This document shows, piece by piece, positions 17,238 through 24,670 of a stretch of 29,668 nucleotides of DNA (its first letter is position 1; each line of letters opens with the position of its first letter). The position numbers were made by a program, and so were the translations under genes. Location of the stretch: positions 1-29,668 of the forward strand of contig JBARRO010000020.1 in the NCBI GenBank assembly GCA_049644265.1, given 5' to 3'. Below the pieces are notes generated by a model. It did no database searches, was not told the origin of the DNA, and saw nothing but the letters and a program-made list of their open reading frames with translations. This DNA comes from JBARRO01 sp049644265 (lineage in GTDB: Bacteria; Bacteroidota; Ignavibacteria; UBA10030).

Positions 17238-18728
17238 ATGATGCCACAGAAATTTCAGAATTTTATTAACGGGAAGTGGGTTGATGCACAATCCGGCAGA
17301 ACGTTTGAGAATCGCAACCCCGCAAACTGGTCGGAAGTGATCGGAACGTTCCCGAAGTCAGGTACAGAGGACGTCGACGAAGCAGTCAGAGCAGCCCGGG
17401 CAGCGTTCGAGCGATGGCGGTTAGTTCCTGCCCCCGCGCGGGGAGATATGATGCGGAAGGTCGGCGACCTCATGGTCAAGCGAAAAGAAGACCTCGCCCG
17501 CGAGATGACCCGGGAGATGGGAAAAGTTCTGACCGAAACCCGGGGAGATGTCCAGGAAGGGATCGACACGGCGTACTATGCTTCCTCCGAAGGCCGAAGG
17601 TTGTTCGGAAAAACCGTTCCCTCAGAACTTCCGAACAAATTTGCGATGGCACTCCGCGTGCCGATCGGCGTGGCGGGAATCATCACTCCGTGGAATTTCC
17701 CCATGGCCATCCCCACGTGGAAAATCTTCCCCGCCGTTCTTTCGGGAAACACGGTGGTCTTTAAGCCGGCGACGGACACGCCGAAAACGGCGACCTCCCT
17801 GATTGAGATTATGATGGAAGCAGGCATCCCCGAGGGCGTACTCAATATCGTCCACGGCGGAGGAAGTGAAGTCGGCAATGCGATCGTTTCACACCCCGAT
17901 GTCGATCTGATCTCGTTCACCGGCTCGACGGTTGTGGGGAAACAGATTTCAAAAGACGCGTCGGAAACCTTGAAGCGGGTCTCTCTCGAGCTGGGCGGCA
18001 AGAATGCCCAGATCGTCATGGACGATGCCGACCTCGATCTGGCGCTCGAAGGAATTCTCTGGGGAGCGTTCGGAACAACCGGACAACGATGCACGGCGAC
18101 CAGCCGGCTGATTCTCCACGAAAAAGTCTATGAGAAATTCCTGGCCATGCTCGTCGACCGCACGAAAAAGCTACGCCTCGGCGACGGACTTCTGCCGGGC
18201 ACCGACGTCGGACCATGCGTCAATGAGAGCCAACGGAAAACCGTTCAGAGCTATGTCGAGGTAGGGCAAAAAGAAGGAGCAAAGCTTGCGACAGGCGGTG
18301 CGATTGCGAAGGGAAACGGGCTGGACAATGGCTGGTTCCATGAACCGACAATCTTCACAGACGTGAAACCGACGATGCGGATTGCGAAGGAGGAAATATT
18401 CGGACCGGTCCTTTCGGTTATTCGGGCCTCGTCTGTCGAGGATGCCATCAGCATTCTCAATGACACGGTCTATGGCTTGTCCTCCTCCATCTATACACGC
18501 GATATTAACAAGGCTTTCAAGGCAATTCGTGATATCAAAGCGGGCATTACGTATATTAATGTTCCCACGATCGGTGCGGAAGCGCATCTGCCGTTTGGTG
18601 GCGTGAAGCAAACAGGAAACGGACACCGCGAAGGCGGCTGGACCGTGTATGAGTTCTTCACGGAATGGAAAGCCGTCTACGTCGATTACAGCGGCAAACT
18701 TCAACGCGCCCAAATCGACAATTATTGA
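17238..18728 (+). CDS. NAD(P)-dependent aldehyde dehydrogenase, probable alpha-aminoadipate semialdehyde (piperideine-6-carboxylate) dehydrogenase
   Basis: A 496-residue ALDH-superfamily enzyme, full length. Catalytic residues are all present: Asn153 in PWNFPM, Lys176 in FKPA, Glu251 in LELGGK, and nucleophile Cys285 in GQRCTATSR. The C-terminal GAEAHLPFGGVKQTGNGHREGG segment (about 20 residues, ~565-587 nt-wise near 18573-18640) is of the type seen in semialdehyde-class ALDHs. The next gene is L-lysine 6-transaminase, whose product is alpha-aminoadipate 6-semialdehyde. A lat/dehydrogenase pair is known from lysine catabolism (for example lat-pcd in Flavobacterium lutescens), so this substrate is the best guess, by inference. 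GGAGA precedes tandem ATG codons at 17238 and 17241; the second has slightly better spacing. The enzyme is cytosolic. Confidence 0.93.
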   Translation: MMPQKFQNFINGKWVDAQSGRTFENRNPANWSEVIGTFPKSGTEDVDEAVRAARAAFERWRLVPAPARGDMMRKVGDLMVKRKEDLAREMTREMGKVLTETRGDVQEGIDTAYYASSEGRRLFGKTVPSELPNKFAMALRVPIGVAGIITPWNFPMAIPTWKIFPAVLSGNTVVFKPATDTPKTATSLIEIMMEAGIPEGVLNIVHGGGSEVGNAIVSHPDVDLISFTGSTVVGKQISKDASETLKRVSLELGGKNAQIVMDDADLDLALEGILWGAFGTTGQRCTATSRLILHEKVYEKFLAMLVDRTKKLRLGDGLLPGTDVGPCVNESQRKTVQSYVEVGQKEGAKLATGGAIAKGNGLDNGWFHEPTIFTDVKPTMRIAKEEIFGPVLSVIRASSVEDAISILNDTVYGLSSSIYTRDINKAFKAIRDIKAGITYINVPTIGAEAHLPFGGVKQTGNGHREGGWTVYEFFTEWKAVYVDYSGKLQRAQIDNY

Positions 18729-18885
18729 GCATCGGAACATGCCGGGCCGTCCCTACATAGTATCCCTCTACGAACACCAGGAGTTCTTCTGAGCCTGAGT
18801 GGGTGAGGTGTTTATCTCACGACTCACTACTCTCGCCTACGCTATCGCTTCGGCAGGCATAACTCCAAACTCTCAGAGGTGTTCC
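18729..18885 (+). other. Spacer between aldehyde dehydrogenase and lat genes
   Basis: The 157-nt gap is the longest within the 14.0-21.9 kb run. It contains an imperfect hairpin around 18796-18828 (GAGTGGGTGAG facing CTCACGACTCAC) without a T-run, and a 17-codon ATG frame at 18739-18792 that is probably fortuitous. AGAGGTG just before 18886 serves lat. It could hold a secondary promoter; no clear boxes were found. Confidence 0.4.
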
Positions 18886-20319
18886 ATGACTCAGAAAACG
18901 AAAGACCCGACGGCGGCTACGAATCCGAAATCGAACGGCACGGAAACCAACCGGAACGACGCCGCACCACAGAAACCTACAACTTCTCATCCCGTTTCTG
19001 TCCTTCCGACAGAAGTTCATTCAACCTTGTCCCGGCATATGCTGGTGGACGGATTCGACCTTGTCGTCGACCTGAAGCGCAGCCAGGGATCCTATCTGTA
19101 CGACTCGCGCTCGAAGAAACGCTACCTGGATTTCTTCACGTTTTTTGCGTCGGGATCCGTCGGGATGAACCATCCAAAGATGACCGATCCCGAATTCCTG
19201 GAGAAGCTTGCCTATGTGGCGGTCAATAAGCCCTCCAACTCCGATGCCTACACGGTCGAGATGGCGGAGTTCGTTGAAACCTTCGGAAGGATTGCACAGC
19301 CGGCATACTTTCCGTACGCGTTTTTCATCGACGGCGGCGCCCTTGCGAATGAGAACGCTCTCAAGACTGCCTTCGACTGGAAAGTCCGCAAGAACTTCAT
19401 CAAAGGATACACGGAGGAACGCGGCCGGCAGGTGATTCACTTCCGTCGGGCGTTCCACGGACGGACCGGCTACACCCTGTCCCTGACGAATACGGACCCG
19501 ACCAAAACGAATTACTTCCCAAAGTTCAAATGGCCGCGTATCCACAATCCGTCCGTTCGTTTTCCCCTGAATGAGGAAAACCTCGCGCAGGTGAAAAAGG
19601 AAGAAACGGTCGCTTTGAAGCAGATCAAAGAAGCCATCATTAACAATCCCGACGACATTGCGGGCTTGATTATCGAACCGATTCAGGGAGAGGGTGGGGA
19701 TAACCATTTCCGGAAGGAATTCCTCGCCGAGCTCCGCACGATCTGCGACGAAGAGGAGATTCTCCTGATATTTGACGAGGTTCAGACCGGCGTTGGGATC
19801 ACGGGCAAAATGTGGGCGCATGAATATCTTGTGAAGCCGGACTTGATGTCGTTTGGGAAAAAGACGCAGGTGTGCGGGTTTGTGTCGAGCACGAAGATTG
19901 ATGACGTTCTTGAGAATGTGTTCCACAAGTCGAGCAGGATCAATTCGACGTTCGGCGGAAACCTTGTCGACATGGTGCGATTCACTAGGCTTCTCGAAAT
20001 CATCCAGGAGGAGAATCTTGTGGAAAACGCCCGCATCGTCGGAGACTATCTCCTGGAGCAGCTGCACGTCCTCGAGGCGGATTTTCCCACACTCGTCACA
20101 AACGCACGCGGACGCGGTTTGTTCTGTGCGATCGATATCGACACCGCGCAAAACAGGGATCAACTGAAGACGAAGGCCTACGAAGAGGGATTGATCCTGA
20201 TCGGTTGCGGCGACCATTCGATACGGTTCCGTCCGCCTCTGAACGTCAGAAAAGAGGAAGTGGAGGAAGGCTTCAAGATTATCCGGCAGGCTCTCGAGGA
20301 AATCAGCACGGGAGAATAA
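18886..20319 (+). CDS. lat: L-lysine 6-transaminase (lysine epsilon-aminotransferase)
   Basis: A 477-residue PLP-dependent class III aminotransferase. It moves the epsilon-amino group of lysine to 2-oxoglutarate, giving alpha-aminoadipate semialdehyde and glutamate. From about residue 50 it parallels the known LAT family: HMLVDGFDLVVDL, ALNKPSNSD-like VNKPSNSD, FHGRTGYTLSLTNT, EPIQGEGGDNHFR, LLIFDEVQTG (Asp binding the pyridine N) and FGKKTQVCG with Schiff-base Lys325 (possibly 326). The first ~45 residues are a low-complexity Thr/Asn/Pro/Lys extension not needed for the fold. Start: the frame is open from GTG 18799, but ATG 18886 is preceded by AGAGGTG at good spacing, so the shorter form is chosen. 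Upstream is the dehydrogenase for its product; nadE follows after 10 nt. Confidence 0.95.
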   Translation: MTQKTKDPTAATNPKSNGTETNRNDAAPQKPTTSHPVSVLPTEVHSTLSRHMLVDGFDLVVDLKRSQGSYLYDSRSKKRYLDFFTFFASGSVGMNHPKMTDPEFLEKLAYVAVNKPSNSDAYTVEMAEFVETFGRIAQPAYFPYAFFIDGGALANENALKTAFDWKVRKNFIKGYTEERGRQVIHFRRAFHGRTGYTLSLTNTDPTKTNYFPKFKWPRIHNPSVRFPLNEENLAQVKKEETVALKQIKEAIINNPDDIAGLIIEPIQGEGGDNHFRKEFLAELRTICDEEEILLIFDEVQTGVGITGKMWAHEYLVKPDLMSFGKKTQVCGFVSSTKIDDVLENVFHKSSRINSTFGGNLVDMVRFTRLLEIIQEENLVENARIVGDYLLEQLHVLEADFPTLVTNARGRGLFCAIDIDTAQNRDQLKTKAYEEGLILIGCGDHSIRFRPPLNVRKEEVEEGFKIIRQALEEISTGE

Positions 20320-20329
20320 CGAAGAAACC

Positions 20330-21175
20330 ATGGAAACACGGGAACAATCACGGCCGTCGGCACTCCGGCTGAATACCGACATCGTCAAAGATCTCCTCGT
20401 CCGCTTTCTGCATGACGAAACCACGAACGCAGGATTTTCGAAGACTGTGATCGGAATTTCCGGAGGTGTGGATTCGGCCGTTTCTGCATATCTTTCGGCG
20501 TCGGCACTCGGGAAGAACAACGTTCTAGGCGTCGTCATGCCGTACAAAACGAGCAGCGCAAAAAGCGTCGAACATGCACAGCTTGTTGTGCGGAAGCTGG
20601 GAATCCACGCGGAAACCGTCGACATTTCGGAAATGGTAGACGCGTACTGTGTGAAAAAGAAGATTACGGACAACGTGCGCAGGGGAAATGTTATGGCCCG
20701 GATGAGGATGATCGTCCTCTACGACATCTCCGCAAAGGAGAGAGCGCTCGTTGTCGGTACGAGCAACAAGACTGAGCTCCTCCTGGGATACGGAACGCTT
20801 CACGGCGATGTCGCCTGCGCAATCAATCCGTTGGGAGACCTGTACAAATCCCAGGTGTGGCAGCTCGCAGAGGCACTTGGAGTCCCGCGGCCGATCATCG
20901 AGAAAAAGCCCACGGCAGATTTGTGGGATGGACAGACAGATGAAAGTGAGTTGGGATTTTCGTATGCCGACGTTGACGCTCTGCTTTTCCAAATGATCGA
21001 CGAACGGCGCACGGACGCCGAGCTGCTCTCCCTGGGGTTCAACCGGACATTTGTTAAAAAAGTCCGCGACCTTGTTCGGAAGAATCAGTTCAAGCGTCGC
21101 CCGCCCGTGATCGCAAAGGTTTCCTACCGCACGCTCAACGTCGATTTCCGGTACGTCCGCGACTGGGGGATGTGA
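20330..21175 (+). CDS. nadE: NAD+ synthetase, ammonia-dependent type
   Basis: A 281-residue cytosolic enzyme that adenylates deamido-NAD with ATP and amidates it to NAD+. The N-type ATP pyrophosphatase P-loop SGGVDS is at residues 44-49 (VIGISGGVDSAVS). The family block GTSNKTELLLGYGT followed by HGD and INPLGDLYKSQV is intact, as is KPTADLWDGQTDE, which contacts the substrate. There is no N-terminal nitrilase/glutaminase domain, so ammonia must come from free NH3 or a separate glutaminase. It starts 10 nt after lat and ends next to the rsmI start. NAD+ supply next to an NAD-dependent dehydrogenase may be fortuitous. Confidence 0.96.
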   Translation: METREQSRPSALRLNTDIVKDLLVRFLHDETTNAGFSKTVIGISGGVDSAVSAYLSASALGKNNVLGVVMPYKTSSAKSVEHAQLVVRKLGIHAETVDISEMVDAYCVKKKITDNVRRGNVMARMRMIVLYDISAKERALVVGTSNKTELLLGYGTLHGDVACAINPLGDLYKSQVWQLAEALGVPRPIIEKKPTADLWDGQTDESELGFSYADVDALLFQMIDERRTDAELLSLGFNRTFVKKVRDLVRKNQFKRRPPVIAKVSYRTLNVDFRYVRDWGM

Positions 21176-21177
21176 CG

Positions 21178-21876
21178 ATGCCCGATGGTCCCGGCACGCT
21201 CTACGTCGTCGCAACACCCATCGGCAACCTCGAGGACATCACCCTTCGCGCCATCAAAGTTCTCTCCTCCGTCGACCTGATTGCCGCCGAGGACACGCGA
21301 AAAACAAAGATCCTCCTCGACCGGTACAACATCGTCAAGCCAATGCTGAGTTACTTCAGCTACAACGAACGGCATCGCACCCCGCAACTCATTGAACGTC
21401 TCCTCGCCGGAAATTCGATCGCACTCGTTTCCGATGCCGGCACGCCCGGCATTTCCGACCCCGCGTATCTTATTGTCACACAAGCATTGGCGAACGGAAT
21501 ACCCGTGACCCCGATTCCTGGGGCGACGGCGTTCATTGCGGCGCTCACGGTGGGGGGATTGTCAACCGACCGTTTTGTCTTTGAAGGATTTCTTCCTCAA
21601 AAGAAAGGGAGAAAGACAAAGTGGGAGTCGATGAAGGATGAGACCCGCACCATTGTGCTGTACGAATCGCCGCATCGTGTGCGGAAGACGCTTTCGGAAA
21701 TCCTTGCCTATCTTGGCAACAGGAATGTCGTCATCGCGCGGGAACTGACAAAAAAATTCGAGGAAATCCTTCGGGGGCCCGTGGAGGCCCTCCTTCCAGA
21801 AATCGAGAAAAAGGAACCACGGGGAGAGTTTGTGATTCTTATTGAGGGCAAAGGTCGGGGGGAACCGGAGGAGTAA
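21178..21876 (+). CDS. rsmI: 16S rRNA (cytidine(1402)-2'-O)-methyltransferase
   Basis: A 232-residue SAM-dependent tetrapyrrole-methylase-fold enzyme that 2'-O-methylates C1402 in the ribosomal P site. Family hallmarks are YVVATPIGNLEDITLRA near the N-terminus, AAEDTRKTKILL, SYNERHR, the SAM-binding SDAGTPGISDP and PGATAFIAAL, then FEGFLPQKKGRK and YESPHRV. Length is slightly shorter than the E. coli protein, which has an extra C-terminal helical domain. Start: GTG 21172 would overlap the nadE stop, but GGGGGA at 21165-21170 sits 7 nt before ATG 21178, so the latter is preferred. It is the last gene of the tight run; a 93-nt gap follows, with a CCAAGCTTGG palindrome at 21918-21927 but no obvious terminator. 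Confidence 0.95.
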   Translation: MPDGPGTLYVVATPIGNLEDITLRAIKVLSSVDLIAAEDTRKTKILLDRYNIVKPMLSYFSYNERHRTPQLIERLLAGNSIALVSDAGTPGISDPAYLIVTQALANGIPVTPIPGATAFIAALTVGGLSTDRFVFEGFLPQKKGRKTKWESMKDETRTIVLYESPHRVRKTLSEILAYLGNRNVVIARELTKKFEEILRGPVEALLPEIEKKEPRGEFVILIEGKGRGEPEE

Positions 21877-21969
21877 ATGATGTATCCTTTCATTAAACCC
21901 CCGGCCTCTGGTTGTGTCCAAGCTTGGTATCATCAACGGAATATCATGTCTCAAGACTAAGGAGAATGT

Positions 21970-22923
21970 ATGAGGAACGGCAGGTTTTTTTCGGGATGTT
22001 TCGCCATTCTGTCGGCAATCTGGATAGTCGGTTGCTCAAAGTCCGTCACTGGACCGGAGAATTTCCAGGATGTCGACAAACAAGCGCTCGAAGAGCTCAT
22101 ACTGGCGGAGCCGCTGTTAACGAGCGACGCCTCGGCGCTCAATGACGACGGAGTGGCAACCGCCATGGAGGTGGGATCGTTAGGCAAGGCGGCCGCAGCA
22201 ATTTATCCGAGAGGATGGGGAAGGAGAATCACCAGTGCATCGCGGTCCATCTCCTTCGAGCAAGCGAACGATTCAACGGTCATTGGAACTGTGACCTACA
22301 CGCTCACCGGCGTTGTCCTGATTCGTGCGAAATATTCCCTTCAGTCGTCGACGGACACCGTCATTGCCAAACCATTTACGGAAACGACAACGCACAAAGT
22401 ACGATTCGTCCGTGTTGCAAACACTGCGGTTCCGCGGGCGAATTGGAGGATGCGGGAGGTTTCGGCCGTCAAGGGTGGCACCAGTGGTTCCCAGGTAACG
22501 ATTGTCCGTCTCACGGTCGTCATGGGAAGCGACACGGTTGATGTGTCAGACCCAAATGACTACTTCCTGAAACTCGGCTTCCGGGGCCGTGGTGGTGTTC
22601 CGGAGGTTCCCCCAAGCCCGACCCAGCCAGTGTCAGTCCAGGTGACCGTGGTGAGTTCCGACCCTGACACGGATATGGTATCCTTGCACAGGCCGGCACC
22701 TCCAATGACTGCAATGTTGCTGAAGCCGATGAGCGCGCGCATGCAGCTTATCTCACAGACTCAAAGTGGAACCAGTTACACACGCGTGTATGGCGCATCC
22801 TGGCAGGGGGTGTTTCTCGGCCGGCATACCATGTTTGTCAGCGCGTTGACCAGGAGCTCGATCTTTGATGACCAGGCTCCCTTCTCATCACAAATCTGGG
22901 GCGTCCCGTTTATTGTTCAGTAA
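21970..22923 (+). CDS. Putative lipoprotein of unknown function
   Basis: A 317-residue protein. The N-terminus is a class II signal peptide with lipobox Ile-Val-Gly-Cys22, followed by Ser-Lys-Ser, so it should be lipid-anchored; the residues after Cys do not settle which membrane. A perfect AAGGAG lies 8 nt before the ATG. After an acidic linker (~25-60), the rest is predicted beta-rich, with alternating Val/Thr strands around 95-200. A Pro-rich hinge follows near 213-222 (EVPPSPTQP), then a second beta segment. I recognise no domain or catalytic motif. The gene is monocistronic in appearance and ends at a clear intrinsic terminator. Confidence 0.88.
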   Translation: MRNGRFFSGCFAILSAIWIVGCSKSVTGPENFQDVDKQALEELILAEPLLTSDASALNDDGVATAMEVGSLGKAAAAIYPRGWGRRITSASRSISFEQANDSTVIGTVTYTLTGVVLIRAKYSLQSSTDTVIAKPFTETTTHKVRFVRVANTAVPRANWRMREVSAVKGGTSGSQVTIVRLTVVMGSDTVDVSDPNDYFLKLGFRGRGGVPEVPPSPTQPVSVQVTVVSSDPDTDMVSLHRPAPPMTAMLLKPMSARMQLISQTQSGTSYTRVYGASWQGVFLGRHTMFVSALTRSSIFDDQAPFSSQIWGVPFIVQ

Positions 22924-22959
22924 GGACGGCGTGGTTGTCTCATTTCAAGATTGGCAGGA

Positions 22960-22997
22960 CCTCCGTCTCCAATGCAGGGGACGGGGGTTTTGTTTTT
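22960..22997 (+). terminator. Rho-independent terminator after the lipoprotein gene
   Basis: CCTCCGTCTCC (22960-22970) and GGGGACGGGGG (22977-22987) form an 11-bp stem with two G-U pairs around the loop AATGCA. TTTTGTTTTT (22988-22997) follows immediately. It lies 37 nt beyond the lipoprotein stop. Confidence 0.9.
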
Positions 22998-23088
22998 CAG
23001 GGCGTTATGGTTGTGATTGACGATACATCCCGTCCTTCGAAAAAATTGTAATTATGAGTACACACTGTCGCACAATCGGAGGTCGCCG

Positions 23089-23232
23089 ATGCCCAAAAAA
23101 TACTCGACGAAGCGAATGAACGAGAAAGAGCTACAGGCAATCGAGCAGGTGCTCCTCGAACAGGTCGAGATTCAACGATGGTTTGTCGTCGAAGTTGTCG
23201 GTGAAATAGAACTGGTAATCACACTTCAGTAG
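23089..23232 (+). CDS. Small hypothetical protein, 47 aa
   Basis: A 47-codon frame starting at ATG 23089 with a near-perfect SD (GGAGGT, 23078-23083) at 5-nt spacing; this decides the start over a TTG at 23017. The product begins with a basic stretch (PKKYSTKR), then an amphipathic helix (NEKELQAIEQVLLEQVEI) and a Val/Ile-rich C-terminal strand. It is too short to assign and I recognise no family. The next micro-gene starts 9 nt after its stop, suggesting a bicistronic message. Confidence 0.55.
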   Translation: MPKKYSTKRMNEKELQAIEQVLLEQVEIQRWFVVEVVGEIELVITLQ

Positions 23233-23241
23233 AAAGATCCC

Positions 23242-23382
23242 GTGAAACGTTTCTGGTGGTTTGTCGCAATTTCTTCTCTTCTCGCAATTCCTTTTCTCAT
23301 TCTGAATGGCCTGCGTAGAAGGAGAGCGCTGGAACACAGAAGGTACGATATCAACGAGTACCTCGCTGATGAAGAACTCTGA
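23242..23382 (+). CDS. Small single-span membrane protein, 46 aa
   Basis: Starts at GTG 23242 after AGAAAG and ends at TGA 23380-23382. Residues 3-22 (RFWWFVAISSLLAIPFLILN) form a clear hydrophobic helix. An Arg-rich stop-transfer run (RRRR) follows, then an acidic tail ending DINEYLADEEL. This N-out/C-in layout is that of a genuine small membrane protein rather than a random frame. Function is unknown; it could be a small regulator or accessory subunit, and a type I toxin-like role is only one possibility. It probably shares a message with the 47-aa gene. Confidence 0.5.
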   Translation: MKRFWWFVAISSLLAIPFLILNGLRRRRALEHRRYDINEYLADEEL

Positions 23383-23390
23383 GTTCATTT

Positions 23391-23471
23391 AACCGCAAAG
23401 CACGCGGAGGACGCAGAGGTATTGAAGCAGTCGAAAGTCACTTATGCCTCTTCTCGGCGTTCTCTGCGGTT
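23391..23471. repeat. Palindromic repeat pair overlapping a gene end
   Basis: The left unit starts AACCGCAAAGCACGCGGAGG at 23391. The right unit (23446-23471) reads, in reverse complement, AACCGCAGAGAACGCCGAGA and continues AGAGGC. The two units are inverted, with AACCGC ends outward, and resemble the arms of the element at 7871-7933 (AACCAC...ACACAGAG). The right unit lies inside the 3' end of the 123-codon gene and encodes its last ~10 residues and approaches its stop. Confidence 0.65.
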
Positions 23472-23813
23472 ATGTTCTTCCCCAGACCTGATCTGTAACT
23501 CCCGCACGTACTCGAAAATTACTCTCGCGTCTTCGACCGGATGCTCCGACAACGATTGAAAGTCCGCTGACAGCCTGGAGTGAAGTCTGTGAGCCGCTGA
23601 TCTGACGGCCTCGGGGAGCGATGCATCCTCGTCGACCGCGCGTAACTGTTGAATAAAATCACGTCCGTATGTTTTGCCTGCCATTTGTTCGAATCGGGTG
23701 ATCGCAATTCCTGCCGCCCTCCTCGCGCCGGTTCGGACCATCCCATGATTCCCCTTCCGTTCTGCTTCACGGGCTCGCTCGAATTCTCTGTCCACGTCAT
23801 CAATCCAGCTCAT
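23442..23813 (-). CDS. Small helical protein of unknown function, 123 aa
   Basis: A 123-residue, strongly charged, all-helical protein. Its start codon shares one nucleotide with the stop of the hydrolase gene (TAATG), and GGAGGAGGGG lies directly upstream, so it is certainly coupled to it. The helix pattern (WIDDVDREFERAREAERKGN, then GARRAAGIAITRFEQ) recalls HEPN-like or four-helix proteins, but the HEPN Arg-x4-6-His motif is not clear, so I make no family call. The final HNRRERREEA is encoded by the palindromic repeat at 23446-23471 and is probably a non-essential tail acquired when the repeat landed there. Confidence 0.8.
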   Translation of the reverse strand: MSWIDDVDREFERAREAERKGNHGMVRTGARRAAGIAITRFEQMAGKTYGRDFIQQLRAVDEDASLPEAVRSAAHRLHSRLSADFQSLSEHPVEDARVIFEYVRELQIRSGEEHNRRERREEA

Positions 23814-24670
23814 TACCCCTCCTCCAGGATCTTGTGAAGGGTTTTTCGTAACTGGGCCGGCCGTTCAAGCTGAGGAATATGTCCGCAGCGCTCGATGGTG
23901 AACGTATGAAGCTGAGGAATGTATCCGGCAAGGATGTCGATTGTTCGACCGGAAATGAGATGATCTTCCTTTCCCCAAATCAAACTCACCGGCATTTTCA
24001 ACTGCTTCAACTCCTCTCCAAGGAAATCCTTTTCCACCACGGTGTTGACAAACTCCGGGATACCGCGTCGCTTAAGATAGTTGAAAATCGCCGCCGTGAA
24101 AGGCCTGAAATACCACGGATACCGGTACCACATCGCATCAAGGAGTCGACGAACATCTGCCGGCGTCTGGATACTGAACAACTGTCGGAGCGTTTCTATG
24201 CCTTCATAAAGCACTCCCGCCGGATTGATCAGGACAAGGCGAGCTATGGTCGCCGGGTGCTTGAGGGCATAGCGCATCGCAAGCCACCCTCCGAGCGAAT
24301 GGCCGACCAAAGTGAACGGTCGAGTCGATACGAGATCAAGCACGTTTTCGATTGCGGCGTCATGCTCGGCGAGAGCGCAGTACGTTCTGTCGCCTGCCAG
24401 GATTGAACCCCCAAAGCCGGGCAAATCCGGAGCCAGGATTGCGGAGTCTTTGCGGAGATCATGAAGAATTCTGAGCCAGGTGCTGGAGGATGTGCCAAGG
24501 CCATGCAACAGCACAATGGAACGTCGTGCAGAGGGATTTTCAAAATGAACGTAGCTGAGGGAAGCGTTCCCGAGATCTAATGAACCGCGCGTAAAGCCAA
24601 GACGACGATAGCGCCACCGCACAAGTGTATGGACGAGATCAACGGGTGTGGCTACTGATGGATCAGGCAT
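23813..24670 (-). CDS. Alpha/beta-fold hydrolase
   Basis: A 285-residue soluble hydrolase. The oxyanion-loop HGLG lies near residue 56, the nucleophile elbow is GHSLGG with Ser125, the acid is Asp236 (WGKEDHLI), and the His is His264 (CGHIPQLERP), so the triad is complete. A helical lid occupies ~150-220 (YRYPWYFRPFTAAIF). Substrate cannot be read from sequence; esters, lactones or C-C bonds are all possible. Start: the frame extends to ATG 24733, but ATG 24670 overlaps the end of the glycosylase gene by 8 nt and has AAGGA upstream, so it is preferred. It is the middle gene of a coupled trio. Confidence 0.92.
   Translation of the reverse strand: MPDPSVATPVDLVHTLVRWRYRRLGFTRGSLDLGNASLSYVHFENPSARRSIVLLHGLGTSSSTWLRILHDLRKDSAILAPDLPGFGGSILAGDRTYCALAEHDAAIENVLDLVSTRPFTLVGHSLGGWLAMRYALKHPATIARLVLINPAGVLYEGIETLRQLFSIQTPADVRRLLDAMWYRYPWYFRPFTAAIFNYLKRRGIPEFVNTVVEKDFLGEELKQLKMPVSLIWGKEDHLISGRTIDILAGYIPQLHTFTIERCGHIPQLERPAQLRKTLHKILEEG

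Noticed and set aside
18799..18885. 29-residue upstream extension of lat from GTG
   Set aside because: ATG 18886 has the better SD and the family does not need the extension.
19021..20673. 550-codon open frame on the minus strand across lat and the start of nadE
   Set aside because: Entirely antisense to two genes with intact catalytic motifs; the translation has no recognisable domain and reflects codon bias.
21918..21927. CCAAGCTTGG palindrome
   Set aside because: A 10-nt palindrome without flanking symmetry or T-run is expected by chance at this scale.
23131..23388. 85-codon minus-strand frame opposite the two micro-genes
   Set aside because: No SD, while the plus-strand frames have a strong SD and a convincing membrane helix.
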